Origin: Leptospira_A sp046736045
GTDB taxonomy: Bacteria > Spirochaetota > Leptospiria > Leptospirales > Leptospiraceae
Reading direction: 5' to 3'
DNA: 64,000 bases
Assembly: GCF_046736045.1 (NCBI RefSeq)
Contig: NZ_CP177134.1
Location: 1,674,001 to 1,738,000, forward strand
The notes below the pieces were generated by a model. It was not told the origin of the DNA. It ran no database searches and was given only the letters and a program-made list of their open reading frames with translations. A program made the translations under genes and the position numbers. Shown piece by piece: positions 43,727-52,320 of the stretch. The first letter of the stretch is position 1, and the number at the start of each line of letters is the position of its first letter.

Positions 43727-44008
43727 TTAACCGACTTTCTTAAATTCTTCGTTTACTTTTTCTGAAAGTAAAATTTTGATGAGTGATTGATAAGGTACAT
43801 CATTCTTATTCGCTAAGGTTTTAAGTCTTTCTAATAAAGCTTCAGGTAGTCTAAGTGAGATCATTTTCGTAGATGGTTTAAGATTAGGGAATGTGATTTT
43901 TTCTGCTTTTTGAAAATCGAAAAAATCAGTAGCTTCATTTTTATCCCAAAATTCAATTTCCTGATCAATAGATTTGAAATTAGGGATTTTCTTTTTGATA
44001 GTTTTCAT
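43727..44008 (-). CDS. CopG/BrnA-type antitoxin (cassette 23)
   Basis: 93 residues. FWDKNEATDFFDFQKAEKITFPNLKPSTKMISLRLPEALLERLKTLANKNDVPYQSLIKILLSEKV is the usual antitoxin of BrnT/COG2929-like toxins with a C-terminal RHH. The toxin gene overlaps its start by 29 bp. Confidence 0.87.
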   Translation of the reverse strand: MKTIKKKIPNFKSIDQEIEFWDKNEATDFFDFQKAEKITFPNLKPSTKMISLRLPEALLERLKTLANKNDVPYQSLIKILLSEKVNEEFKKVG

Positions 44009-44294
44009 AAACTTTTCTCTCTTTTTTACTCATATCTCTAACCGAAATAATTCTAATTTTATTGTTACGAACAGTAAAAACAGCGAATAGTCTTCTTGAA
44101 GAGCTCGTAATTCCCAATGCAGCAAATCTCACTTCTTTTTCAGAATGGTTTTCATCATGTGCAATAAGTATAGGCTCATTAAAGAAAATTTCTTCAATTT
44201 CTCCAGGCTTAACTTTATGTTTAATCCAATTTTTATCAATATTACCATTATCCCACTCGAATCCTTCTATTATAGAGAAATCTGGCAATTTCAT
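43980..44294 (-). CDS. brnT: BrnT-like RNase toxin (cassette 23)
   Basis: 104 residues from MKLPDFSIIEGFEWDNGNIDKNWIKHKVKPGEIEEIFFNEPILIAHDENHSEKEVRFAALG, a BrnT/COG2929 toxin. C-terminal IRIISVRDMSKKERKVYENY is the active-site helix region. I prefer ATG 44294 because the promoter's -10 box covers the longer start. Confidence 0.87.
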   Translation of the reverse strand: MKLPDFSIIEGFEWDNGNIDKNWIKHKVKPGEIEEIFFNEPILIAHDENHSEKEVRFAALGITSSSRRLFAVFTVRNNKIRIISVRDMSKKERKVYENYQKENP

Positions 44295-44333
44295 GTATAT
44301 TTCTAAGATATACAATTTTCATAAGAGAATCAA
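44294..44333 (-). promoter_or_regulatory. promoter and operator of cassette 23 TA
   Basis: -35 TTGATT (44333-44328), 17-bp spacer, -10 TATCTT (44310-44305). Inverted repeat TGTATAT (44294-44300)/ATATACA (44308-44314) overlaps the -10 and start. Confidence 0.68.
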
Positions 44334-44415
44334 CTATTTTTTGCTTATTATAATCCTCTTTTCTTAGTTTAAAACTAGCGTGTTACTCATGTCCTGGCAT
44401 AAATTACCTCTATTT

Positions 44416-44588
44416 CGCATAACGAACTAGGCTTATCGACGTTGGTCGTAGGTGAGCCTGCGTGCAGGCGTTACCGTCGGCACGCTTTCTTGCTCAGGCA
44501 AGAAACGTGACGGAGACCAATGTGGCGTAGCCCGAGCGAGGGTGAACGGAGTGAATCCCGAAGCGTAGCGATAAGCCGAAGTTATGCG
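44416..44588 (-). repeat. attC-like repeat 24
   Basis: 173 bp, CGCATAAC...GTTATGCG; identical to repeat 14 inside the left box, TTGGTC/GACCAA class. Confidence 0.85.
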
Positions 44589-44601
44589 TCGTTTTTTGTT
44601 T

Positions 44602-45318
44602 TTAGAATAAAACAGGATATAGTTTCTTATTTTCTTCAATAGTTGAGAACCAAGTAATTCCATTAATAGAAAATCCTTTGCCAATCATTGTTGTAACTAC
44701 TTGATTTATTAAATGAACATCTCCTGAGTAGAGTTTTTTATAAAAAGTTTTGTAATGTTCATTATCGTTTTCTTTATCTAATCGAAGAATTTCATTCTCA
44801 AAGAGATTGAAAATATTTGATAGATTTGTTAGTTCTAGAAATAGTGTTTCCTCATTAATATAGATACTATCAAATTTTGTATTGGATATTTTCCGATCTT
44901 CAGGAATTCGGTAAGTATTTTCGAAATAGTAATTGTTGATTACTTTTTTCAAATCAATAATAACATCCATAGATGTCCCACTATTTCCTAATTTTATTCT
45001 ACTTGGAAATTGTATATTAAATATGCGAGTTATCTTATTTTCTAGGTGTTCCAATTTTCTGGAATCTTCTTGATTCTTATTGTTTTTTATTTGTAGGTAA
45101 ATTGTATAATTAACTAAAATAAAAGATAGGAAAGCGAAAATTGGATTAAGAAGGCCGCCTATATAGTCTCCAAATTGTCCCCAAACTTCTTGTTCTGGCG
45201 ACAAACCGAATTGTTTGAAATTACTGTAATAAAGAAGAAAAGGAGAAATGGAAATTAAGAAAATCATAAAAGACCACAACTTGTTTGATTTAATTAATTC
45301 ATAAATTTGTTTAAACAT
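44602..45318 (-). CDS. putative abortive infection protein, AbiC-like, second copy (cassette 24)
   Basis: Protein identical to the one at 33817, within an exact cassette duplication of about 940 bp. The frame is open upstream to 45519 through repeat 25, but the start MFKQIYELI at 45318 is the same as in the first copy. Confidence 0.75.
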   Translation of the reverse strand: MFKQIYELIKSNKLWSFMIFLISISPFLLYYSNFKQFGLSPEQEVWGQFGDYIGGLLNPIFAFLSFILVNYTIYLQIKNNKNQEDSRKLEHLENKITRIFNIQFPSRIKLGNSGTSMDVIIDLKKVINNYYFENTYRIPEDRKISNTKFDSIYINEETLFLELTNLSNIFNLFENEILRLDKENDNEHYKTFYKKLYSGDVHLINQVVTTMIGKGFSINGITWFSTIEENKKLYPVLF

Positions 45319-45351
45319 TTCTGATTTCTCTGAACAAGATTTAAAAAATGA

Positions 45352-45498
45352 CGCATAACGAACTAGCCTTACCGACGTTGGCAGACGGCACGTCTTCCTG
45401 CTTTTGCAGGAAGAGTGACGGAAAGCCAATGTGGCTTTAGCCCGAGCAAGGGTTTGCGAAGCGAATCCCGTAGCGTAGCGGTAAGGCGTAGTTAGCCG
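45352..45498 (-). repeat. attC-like repeat 25, short class
   Basis: 147 bp, CGCATAAC...GTTAGCCG; TTGGC/GCCAA arm, hairpin TCTTCCTGCTTTTGCAGGAAG. Confidence 0.85.
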
Positions 45499-45536
45499 AT
45501 GGTTCGGGATTCGCGACAAGGACGTCGCAATGTTAA

Positions 45537-45872
45537 CTAACCGTATTTAACACCTAGAACGTCGAGAGCGTTTGAATTATTTTTAAGAACAAATAACATT
45601 CTTTGAGCAGGGCCTTGTGGAATATTTCTTCCCGATTCCCAAGCTTCAATAGTTTTCTCTGAAACACCAAGAGTTTGAGCAAATATAGTTTGAGTTAAAT
45701 GTAATTTATTTCTGATGCTTTTAATTTCTTTTCCTTTAAAAGTAGGTAGTTTGGGAATGGAAACGATTCTAGTATGAACACCAGAAACATGTTTACCATT
45801 AGAGTAATCAATGGCATCATTTAATCCTTTAACAAGACTATTGAATAATTTATCGTTACTTTGTTTTACCAT
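45537..45872 (-). CDS. XRE-family antitoxin (cassette 25)
   Basis: 111 residues. The HTH IKSIRNKLHLTQTIFAQTLGVSEKTIEAWESGRNIPQGPAQRMLFVLKNN is a HigA/MqsA-type C-terminal domain common in antitoxins encoded after a RelE-like toxin. Overlaps the toxin gene by 17 bp. Confidence 0.87.
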   Translation of the reverse strand: MVKQSNDKLFNSLVKGLNDAIDYSNGKHVSGVHTRIVSIPKLPTFKGKEIKSIRNKLHLTQTIFAQTLGVSEKTIEAWESGRNIPQGPAQRMLFVLKNNSNALDVLGVKYG

Positions 45873-46221
45873 CTTTGATTTTCCCTTTCTTCATATTATC
45901 TTTTAAAGTTTGAACTAATTGAGAAAGTACCTTCAATTGAGCTTTAGATAGATTTTCCTGATCATTCTTTTCAATTAAAGAGATAAGGAAAGTAGTGCCA
46001 AATTCTTCTAAATCTAAATAAAAAACCCTGATACCAGAACTCTTCCCAGAGCCTTTCTTTTTCCATCTAATCTTTCTTAATCCATTAGAACCTGAAATGA
46101 CAACACCAGACTTTGGATTTTCGAGAAGATAAGATTGAAACTCAAGAAGTTCTTCATCTCCGAGCTTTGCATGTTTCCAAAATTGATCAAAATCTTGAAA
46201 ATGAATGAATAATCGTTTCAA
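45856..46221 (-). CDS. RelE/HigB-like toxin, probable TTG start (cassette 25)
   Basis: 121 residues from the TTG at 46221 (LKRLFIHFQDFDQFWKHAKLGDEELLEFQSYLLENPKSGVVISGSNGLRKIRWKKKGSGKSSGIRVFYLDLEE). The pattern NPxxGxVIxGxxGLRKxRW...GKSGGxRVxYxD is the RelE-like toxin of this subfamily. The longer frame begins at a TTG that is really the -35 box, so I move the start to 7 nt after the -10. Confidence 0.83.
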   Translation of the reverse strand: MKRLFIHFQDFDQFWKHAKLGDEELLEFQSYLLENPKSGVVISGSNGLRKIRWKKKGSGKSSGIRVFYLDLEEFGTTFLISLIEKNDQENLSKAQLKVLSQLVQTLKDNMKKGKIKDGKTK

Positions 46222-46228
46222 CAAAGCA

Positions 46229-46257
46229 ATTATCCCTACTGAATAGGGTATTGTCAA
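46229..46257 (-). promoter_or_regulatory. strong promoter with palindromic operator (cassette 25)
   Basis: -35 TTGACA (46257-46252), 17-bp spacer, -10 GATAAT (46234-46229). CCCTA-TTCAG-TAGGG fills the spacer and is an obvious repressor site. Confidence 0.75.
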
Positions 46258-46325
46258 ATGGAATTTTTACTTACTTTTGTGCGTTTTAAGCAACGAAAAC
46301 TAACGAATTATCATGTTTTCTTAAT

Positions 46326-46345
46326 CGCCGCACGGATGTGCGGCG
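46326..46345. other. GC-rich perfect hairpin in an AT-rich gap
   Basis: CGCCGCAC GGAT GTGCGGCG, 8-bp stem and 4-base loop, between the cassette 25 promoter and repeat 26. No T-run follows on either strand, so it is not a standard terminator. Confidence 0.5.
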
Positions 46346-46360
46346 TCTTCCCCGAACTTT

Positions 46361-46535
46361 CGGCTAACGAACTAGCCTTACCGACGTTGTCCGTAGCTGA
46401 GCCTCCAATGGAGGCGTTAGCGTCGGCGCGCTTTCTTGCTTAAGCAAGAAACGTGACGGAGGACAATGTGGCTTCAGCCCGAGCAAGGGTGAGCGGAGCG
46501 AATCCCGCAGCGTAGCGGTAAGGCGTAGTTATGTG
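46361..46535 (-). repeat. attC-like repeat 26
   Basis: 175 bp, CGGCTAAC...GTTATGTG, arm GCCTCCAATGGAGGC. The unusual right box GTTATGTG recurs in repeat 32. Confidence 0.85.
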
Positions 46536-46542
46536 CAGTATG

Positions 46543-46980
46543 TTAATTTGAGCCAAGAATCTTTCCTAAAATTCTTATAATTCTAAAACTAAGAAGTAAT
46601 GAAGATATAAAAGTAAATGACCATATAGAAAAATAGATATGATCAAAGATGTTCACGACTTGGAAATTCATGAATAATCCGAAGGTACTAACGCTGGCTA
46701 GTATGAATCCGAAATATATAGTTTGAAATAGATAGGAAATAATGAGATTATAATAATTAGCTTTTTTTACTTTTTTTATCAACGTTTTTGATTCATCAAT
46801 TGAATATAATATAGTTAGAGTTGTTGCAAAGAATCCGACAATTATGCCACCTAAGGTCATAGTTTGTGGTAAAATAGTCGGAATATTGGCATATGGAATA
46901 AAACTTGAAAACTTATATGAAAGTATGCTGCATAAAAATGCAAATATATATGGGTAAGTCCTTGAATAAAGTAAACCCAT
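46543..46980 (-). CDS. four-helix membrane protein, RexB-like (cassette 26)
   Basis: 145 residues with four predicted membrane helices (YIFAFLCSILSYKF, TMTLGGIIVGFFATTLTILYS, LIISYLFQTIYFGFILASVSTF, IYFSIWSFTFISSLLLSFRII). It starts 1 bp after the 299-residue gene stops. Size, helix count and partner resemble phage lambda RexB (144 residues, four helices), an ion channel that depolarises the cell. No sequence identity is claimed. Confidence 0.55.
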   Translation of the reverse strand: MGLLYSRTYPYIFAFLCSILSYKFSSFIPYANIPTILPQTMTLGGIIVGFFATTLTILYSIDESKTLIKKVKKANYYNLIISYLFQTIYFGFILASVSTFGLFMNFQVVNIFDHIYFSIWSFTFISSLLLSFRIIRILGKILGSN

Positions 46981-46981
46981 T

Positions 46982-47881
46982 TTAATTACTGAACCTCCTT
47001 TCTAATTCATTTGCTTTCGATTCAAAATGATCTTTAATTATTATTTTTCTTGTACTATAAGGTAGAACTCTATCTGCTTTATTTAAATCTATTTCTTTTT
47101 CTAAGTATAATCTATTGGCAACTAAGTCTATTATCTCTTGATGATTTTCTGAATCATGGCCCGTGACTACCAAAGATGTAACTTCTGATTTTGTCTCGTC
47201 ATCTTTGCTTCTAGCAAACTTTAAAAATTGATTAACAGCTTTTTCAAGGGATTTTATTTTAAGTGAACTTCCTTTGGCAAAGCCCATAGAAAATGTAAGA
47301 TCCATATTTGGTGCACCAAATTCTTCAAGTAGATCGATAACTCGTTCAGGCGCATAACCGCTTTTTTTAAAGGCTTCTGGATTTGAAATACCAGCGACTT
47401 TCAAATGGAATTTTGATATCGAATCCATTTTTTTGAACTTATTTAATGTATCTACAGTAAGTATCGGTAAAAAATCAATTTCTGATCTGGCATTTGTTTT
47501 CTTTTTTAGATAGTTTGAGAATGTGGGCATAGTTACCGAGTAGCGATTTCTCTGAAAGGCGAGAATTTGTAGATTACTATCGAAAAGAAAAGAAGCTTCT
47601 TCGCCCATACCCTCATCATCTTCTAAGTCAAACTCTGCAAGAGACCCATCAATACTTGCTTTAGATGGAAGTCCATACATCCTAATTTTTACGAAATTTC
47701 CTTCATAAATTCCATGTTCATCTACTGAACACTCTTGTATTCTTAATATTGTTTCACCATAGTTAAGATTTCTATTTTCAACATCTTGATTCATAATTGA
47801 ATTGAGAGTTTCTTTTAAACCTCCAGAAATATCTTCGTTTTGTTCTTCGAGGTAAAAATCAGTAATTATTTTTTTTTTCAT
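46982..47881 (-). CDS. RexA-like/DUF6731-like protein (cassette 26)
   Basis: 299 residues. The segment SLAEFDLEDDEGMGEEASFLFDSNLQILAFQRNRYSVTMPTFSNYL has the same layout as the conserved part of lambda RexA (LADDESLGFPSFLFVEGDTIGFARTVFGPTTSDLTDFL) and of DUF6731 proteins. RexA senses phage and opens RexB. Followed by a four-helix membrane protein gene, which strengthens the link. Soluble, no signal peptide. Function inferred from arrangement and short similarity. Confidence 0.6.
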   Translation of the reverse strand: MKKKIITDFYLEEQNEDISGGLKETLNSIMNQDVENRNLNYGETILRIQECSVDEHGIYEGNFVKIRMYGLPSKASIDGSLAEFDLEDDEGMGEEASFLFDSNLQILAFQRNRYSVTMPTFSNYLKKKTNARSEIDFLPILTVDTLNKFKKMDSISKFHLKVAGISNPEAFKKSGYAPERVIDLLEEFGAPNMDLTFSMGFAKGSSLKIKSLEKAVNQFLKFARSKDDETKSEVTSLVVTGHDSENHQEIIDLVANRLYLEKEIDLNKADRVLPYSTRKIIIKDHFESKANELERRFSN

Positions 47882-47982
47882 GTTTTCCTTTGGTTGGTAA
47901 GTATTGCGGTCGTTAGCTTATTTGTTTTTTACTTATATAAATTTGAATTTTTACCATATTGGCATGCTTTTGTTAAAAATGG

Positions 47983-48157
47983 CGCATAACGAACTAGCCT
48001 TACCGACGTTGTCCGTAGCTGAGCCTGCGGTGCAGGCGTTAGCGTCGGCGCGATTTCTTGCTTAAGCAAGAAACGTGACGGAGGACAATGTGGCTTTAGC
48101 CCGAGCAAGGGTTTGCGTAGCAAATCCCGCAGCGTAGCGGTAAGGCGTAGTTATACG
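47983..48157 (-). repeat. attC-like repeat 27
   Basis: 175 bp, CGCATAAC...GTTATACG, arm GCCTGCGGTGCAGGC. Confidence 0.85.
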
Positions 48158-48169
48158 ACGTTACAGATT

Positions 48170-49012
48170 TTACGATTTATCTATTTTTGATTTTATTTCT
48201 TTGATAAACAATTTTTGAAATTCAGGTAATTTATTTATCTCAATCAATTGGTCGATTGGAAGAGTGATTAATTCAGCAAATCTTGAAAAATAGAGACCTA
48301 GATTTTTAATAGAATATTTATCAGATATACCATCAATTTTATCTATTTTTGATAATAAAAAGTATCCTACTAGCTGATAAATGTATTCACTTGTTAACGC
48401 CATGTTTTTTACTGTTTTAATATCGATTAGAGTATTATCTATGAAAAGATCAGCATCTGCTCCTTGTACGAGTTCACTCGCTTTGCCAAATGTAGGATTT
48501 AGCACACAAATACTTTTTGACTTAAACATTTTAATTTCGATTAGGGAATAAAGATTTTTGATATCTTGAATATCTTTTTCATCTGGATTGCTTACATCAT
48601 TGATGAAACTATCAACTAACTCTATTTTTCTACTTCGAAAAATGGTGTCGATATATGCTAGATTAATTGAAGCAACAATCAGATCATTTGTAATTTTTCC
48701 ACTTTTGATAAATTGAGTTTTTGAATTTAAAGCATTTTCTATAATTGATATGGCAATTTTTTTTGCTTTTTCATTCCTTTCGAAAAAACTATTAGCACAA
48801 ACTTGTGCAGTCCACGTCTGACTAATTGAATTTAGGTTTGTTCGTTCTATGACGAATCTCAGTAAATAATCGAAAGCTGTGCCTACAATCCCATATCGCT
48901 TTGTAAGCGGTTCGGCTTTGATAGGCATATCAGATTTTATTTTTGGTATCGTAACAAAATTTGAAAACAATTTCTTGATGTTTTCATTCTTTAAATGTGC
49001 ACTTAAGCTCAT
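48170..49012 (-). CDS. hypothetical protein with possible PD-(D/E)XK core (cassette 27)
   Basis: 280 residues from MSLSAHLKNENIKKLFSNFV. Near residues 195-210 the sequence GADADLFIDNTLIDIKTVKN has Asp and D-x-K spacing like a restriction-endonuclease fold, preceded by LNPTFGKASELVQ. The N-terminus (RYGIVGTAFDYLLRFVIERTN) is helical. No family identified. I reject the longer frame that reads through repeat 28. Confidence 0.55.
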   Translation of the reverse strand: MSLSAHLKNENIKKLFSNFVTIPKIKSDMPIKAEPLTKRYGIVGTAFDYLLRFVIERTNLNSISQTWTAQVCANSFFERNEKAKKIAISIIENALNSKTQFIKSGKITNDLIVASINLAYIDTIFRSRKIELVDSFINDVSNPDEKDIQDIKNLYSLIEIKMFKSKSICVLNPTFGKASELVQGADADLFIDNTLIDIKTVKNMALTSEYIYQLVGYFLLSKIDKIDGISDKYSIKNLGLYFSRFAELITLPIDQLIEINKLPEFQKLFIKEIKSKIDKS

Positions 49013-49030
49013 GATGATTTTCTGTAATGT

Positions 49031-49205
49031 CGTATAACGACCTAGCCTTACCGACGTTGTCCGTAGCTGAGCCTCCAGGGGAGGCGTTAGCGTCGGCGCG
49101 CTTTCTTGCTTAAGCAAGAAACGTGACGGAGGACAATGTGGCTTCAGCCCGAGCAAGGGTTTGCGGAGCAAATCCCGCAGCGTAGCGGTAAGGCGTAGTT
49201 ATACG
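49031..49205 (-). repeat. attC-like repeat 28
   Basis: 175 bp, CGTATAAC...GTTATACG, arm GCCTCCAGGGGAGGC. Starts CGACC rather than CGAAC after the box. Confidence 0.85.
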
Positions 49206-49223
49206 CCGTGAAACATGGAGCAA

Positions 49224-50129
49224 TCATTTTTCTTTTAAAAAATAATCAGCATAAAAGATTTTATTCTTTTCTTCGAATTCGGTTTTGTATGTAAAAATCA
49301 TATCGCCGAATATGTAGAATCTTTTAGCTGTAGTCCATTGAGTTTCTTTACCGTCTTCGACATAGAGAGTTTTTGAAAACTCTTCTCCATCATGAATATG
49401 CAAAAGACCTTGAGCTTTATGATTGGCATTTATTTTATAAATAGATGTATGTTTTATTTTCTTTTTTAAATAGTTTTCATAAATAGGCGATTCATATATT
49501 CCAACGGATTCTTTATCATTTTCAGGAAAATTATAAACTACCTCTCTTCTTTGCAAGTTGATCCATGTTCCAGTAAGTGAGGAAGGTTCTTTGAAAGAGT
49601 TCGTTAGTATATTGGCATAGAAATGTGCAATTTTTACTGTTAATATTTCAGGTTTTTCAACATTATATACGTTTTCGCCAGTTGATTTATAGTCACAAAG
49701 AAAGGTCTTGTTAATTGATAAAATTGGATCATCATCTCCATTTTGAAATATTTTCATTTCTGCTCTGATTTGTGGAACGTTAAGCCTAGTTTCGATCCTT
49801 CTTCTAGCATCAATATATGTGGTATTTGTTGTTACTTTATGACTATTATCTACAATCCAATATATCTTAACTGAAAGGTCATTTGTTGTTTTTTCACCTT
49901 GAAAATTCAGCATAATATTTTCATTTTTAAGAATGTTACTAAATGTAGATAGAAAGATTCTTTCAAATTCATTATTTAGGTTTGGGTTTATGTTATTTAT
50001 TTTTATGGAAATATTTTGTGGTTTATCATATTTTAAATTCTTACTAATGTTGAGCTCATAGTTTTGAAAAGATATGCAATGTGTTATACTAAATAACATA
50101 AGCGAAAGTGTAATTAGATTTTTATTCAT
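49224..50129 (-). CDS. lipoprotein of unknown function (cassette 28)
   Basis: 301 residues. MNKNLITLSLMLFSITHCISFQN is a lipoprotein signal with Cys 18 (ITHC), typical of spirochaetal lipoboxes. The mature part is beta-rich (TYIDARRRIETRLNVPQIRAEMKIFQNGDDDPILSINKTF) with a C-terminal domain containing GTWINLQRREVVYNFPEND. No family recognised. Predicted membrane- or surface-attached; unusual cargo beside toxin-antitoxin cassettes. Confidence 0.7.
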   Translation of the reverse strand: MNKNLITLSLMLFSITHCISFQNYELNISKNLKYDKPQNISIKINNINPNLNNEFERIFLSTFSNILKNENIMLNFQGEKTTNDLSVKIYWIVDNSHKVTTNTTYIDARRRIETRLNVPQIRAEMKIFQNGDDDPILSINKTFLCDYKSTGENVYNVEKPEILTVKIAHFYANILTNSFKEPSSLTGTWINLQRREVVYNFPENDKESVGIYESPIYENYLKKKIKHTSIYKINANHKAQGLLHIHDGEEFSKTLYVEDGKETQWTTAKRFYIFGDMIFTYKTEFEEKNKIFYADYFLKEK

Positions 50130-50201
50130 AATATATTTCCAATAGAAAGAATATAATGATATTAATAAATGTATTTTTTATTTAAAATAATTATTTCATG
50201 G

Positions 50202-50374
50202 CGTATAACGACCTAGCCTTACCGACGTTGTCCGTAGCTGAGCCTCTGTGGAGGCGTTAGCGTCGGCGCGTTTTCTTGCTTAGCAAGAAACGTGACGGAG
50301 GACAATGTGTCGGAGACCGAGCAAGGGTGAGCGGAAGCGAATCCCGCAGCGTAGCGGTAAGGCGTAGTTAAACG
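50202..50374 (-). repeat. attC-like repeat 29
   Basis: 173 bp, CGTATAAC...GTTAAACG, arm GCCTCTGTGGAGGC, GTCGGAGAC hairpin. The only site with right box GTTAAACG, matched by the next site's left box CGTTTAAC. Confidence 0.85.
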
Positions 50375-50398
50375 CAGTAATTCATTGTTAGAAGTAAA

Positions 50399-50740
50399 TT
50401 AAGCGACAGATTTAGTTTTTTTAATCTTTTCTTTGGTTTTAGAAAACTCTTTATAAGTTCTAATATCTTTAATTACTTCTTTAAGTTTGTATTCTTCAAG
50501 TCTGATATCAAAATCATTTTGTAATCCAATCCAAAAGTGAGGATTGAGTTCAAAGAATTTTCCTAATTTAATAGAAATGGCAGCAGTAATATTTCTCTTA
50601 CCATTAATAATTTCCGAAATATTTGATTCAGGTATTCCCGTTTCTTTCGCAAGCCTATAAGCGGAAATATTAAGAGGAATAAGGAACTCTTCGGAGAGAA
50701 TTTCGCCTGGATGAACATTGATAAAAGCATTTTTTTTCAT
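50399..50740 (-). CDS. higA: HigA antitoxin (cassette 29)
   Basis: 113 residues. NVHPGEILSEEFLIPLNISAYRLAKETGIPESNISEIINGKRNITAAISIKLGKFFELNPHFWIGLQNDFDI is the classic HigA fold with XRE HTH. Placed 15 bp downstream of higB. Confidence 0.93.
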   Translation of the reverse strand: MKKNAFINVHPGEILSEEFLIPLNISAYRLAKETGIPESNISEIINGKRNITAAISIKLGKFFELNPHFWIGLQNDFDIRLEEYKLKEVIKDIRTYKEFSKTKEKIKKTKSVA

Positions 50741-50755
50741 AACATCTCCTCGAAA

Positions 50756-51037
50756 TTAATGGTAATCGACGACTTCGACCTCGAAAGCATTTCCTTGATG
50801 AAATGAAAAACAGATTCTCCATTGATCATTAATGGAAATAGAAAATTGTCCTTTTCTATCACCATCCAGTAAATGAAGTCTATTAGATGGAGGAACTTTC
50901 AATTCCTTAATATCTAGAATGTTATTAATCATTCCAAGCTTCATCTGTGCTTTTCTCTGAATTTCCGGAGGTAATTTTTTTGAGAACTTGCCCTTCCAAA
51001 TCCCTTCAGTTTCTTTATCAGCAAAGGATTTGATCAC
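50756..51037 (-). CDS. higB: HigB toxin, GTG start (cassette 29)
   Basis: 93 residues from the GTG at 51037: VIKSFADKETEGIWKGKFSKKLPPEIQRKAQMKLGMINN...LHLLDGDRKGQFSISINDQWRICFSFHQGNAFEVEVVDYH, a full HigB RelE-fold RNase. The ATG at 51049 lies inside the -10 box TATGTA, so the GTG, which also fits the family start MIKSFADK, is preferred. Confidence 0.92.
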   Translation of the reverse strand: MIKSFADKETEGIWKGKFSKKLPPEIQRKAQMKLGMINNILDIKELKVPPSNRLHLLDGDRKGQFSISINDQWRICFSFHQGNAFEVEVVDYH

Positions 51038-51044
51038 CAATAAA

Positions 51045-51072
51045 TACATACCAAGACGGTAAGTATTGTCAA
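51045..51072 (-). promoter_or_regulatory. promoter of higBA (cassette 29)
   Basis: -35 TTGACA (51072-51067), 16-bp spacer, -10 TATGTA (51050-51045), then 7 nt to the GTG. Confidence 0.68.
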
Positions 51073-51121
51073 GTTTAATTTTTTAGCACTTACTCATTTT
51101 TGATTAAAATTTGAATTATTG

Positions 51122-51294
51122 CGTTTAACGAACTAGCCTTACCGACGTTGTCCGACCCTGAGCCTTGAAAAGGCGTTAGGGACTGGCACGTAGTTTGCGT
51201 ATTGCAAACGAGTGACAGAAGGACAATGTGTCGCAGACCGAGCAAGGGTGAACGGAGTGAATCCCGAAGCGCAGCGGTAAGGCGAAGTTATACG
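51122..51294 (-). repeat. attC-like repeat 30
   Basis: 173 bp, CGTTTAAC...GTTATACG. GACCC/GGGAC variant, arm GCCTTGAAAAGGC, GTCGCAGAC hairpin. 148 bp between it and higA hold no gene. Confidence 0.85.
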
Positions 51295-51442
51295 AAGTTG
51301 TGCAGTTATCAATTTAATGAAATCTGTAAAATAACAGATAGAATCAGTTATACAAGAAATTGGTTTCTTAATATCAATATCTTAGAGATTATTAAACCAG
51401 TAATAAACTCTATATATTTTAAGTTGTTATTTATGGTAAAAG

Positions 51443-51745
51443 TTAGGCAGTTTTTTGCAGTGCTTGAATATTTTCTAATTTATCCCGCAGTTTTTCTTTT
51501 TGTTTTCTAATTTCTAAATCATTCTGTAAGTTGATCCAAAATTTATCTGACATACCGAAGAATTTAGCCAATCTTAAAGACATATCAACAGTAATTTTTC
51601 TTTTATTATGTAGAATCTCGAGGATAGTAGAAGTAGAAACGTGCAATTCTTTTGCCAATCGATAAGGAGTAATATCGAAAGGATCAAGAAATTCAAGTCT
51701 TAGAATTTCGGCAATAGTCGGGGTTGGAATGCGCTTATTTTTCAT
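51443..51745 (-). CDS. higA: HigA antitoxin (cassette 30)
   Basis: 100 residues. IAEILRLEFLDPFDITPYRLAKELHVSTSTILEILHNKRKITVDMSLRLAKFFGMSDKFWINLQNDLEI is a HigA protein, a distant paralogue of the one in cassette 29. Confidence 0.93.
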   Translation of the reverse strand: MKNKRIPTPTIAEILRLEFLDPFDITPYRLAKELHVSTSTILEILHNKRKITVDMSLRLAKFFGMSDKFWINLQNDLEIRKQKEKLRDKLENIQALQKTA

Positions 51746-51757
51746 ACAAAAAACTCC

Positions 51758-52039
51758 TTAATGATAATCTTCAATAGCAACATCAAAAGAGTTGCCATTT
51801 TTGAATTTGAAAGTAATTCTCCATTGTTTATTAATTCTGATAGAGCAAAAATCTTTTTTATTTCCTTTTAAATGTTCAAAATTGTTTGAAGGAGGAACTC
51901 TAAGGTCATCTTCCTTTTCAGCATTTTCTAAAAGTAAGAGTTTGATCAAAGCTCGACTTTGAATATCTGGTGGAAATTTTTTAGAGAATTCTTGATTGAA
52001 TATTTTCTCGGTTTCCTTATCCGCGAAAGATTTGATCAC
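51758..52039 (-). CDS. higB: HigB toxin, GTG start (cassette 30)
   Basis: 93 residues, MIKSFADKETEKIFNQEFSKKFPPDIQSRALIKLLLLENAEKEDDLRVPPSNNFEHLKGNKKDFCSIRINKQWRITFKFKNGNSFDVAIEDYH. Standard HigB. TTGACA (52074-52069) and a weak AGCATA place its GTG close to the transcript start. Two adjacent higBA cassettes differ enough to be specific for their own partners. Confidence 0.92.
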   Translation of the reverse strand: MIKSFADKETEKIFNQEFSKKFPPDIQSRALIKLLLLENAEKEDDLRVPPSNNFEHLKGNKKDFCSIRINKQWRITFKFKNGNSFDVAIEDYH

Positions 52040-52124
52040 TGCAGCTATGCTTGCATGTCAGATATGTCTGTCAAGCAGTTATAATTTTTTTTAAGACTAT
52101 GCCCAGATCATATTTGCACAATTT

Positions 52125-52293
52125 CGTATAACGAACTAGCCTTACCGACGTTGTCCGTAGCTGAGCCTTCAGGCGTTAGCGTCGGCGCGTTTCCTTGCTA
52201 AGCAAGGAACGTGACGGAGGACAATGTGGCTTCAGCCCGAGCAAGGGTGAGCGAAGCGAATCCCGCAGCGTAGCGGTAAGGCGTAGTTATACG
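52125..52293 (-). repeat. attC-like repeat 31
   Basis: 169 bp, CGTATAAC...GTTATACG, minimal arm GCCTTCAGGC, hairpin TTCCTTGCTAAGCAAGGAA. Apart from one base in the left box it is the same as repeat 35, though their genes are unrelated. Confidence 0.85.
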
Positions 52294-52320
52294 CAGTGCT
52301 ACTGATATAGATTAGTTCTT

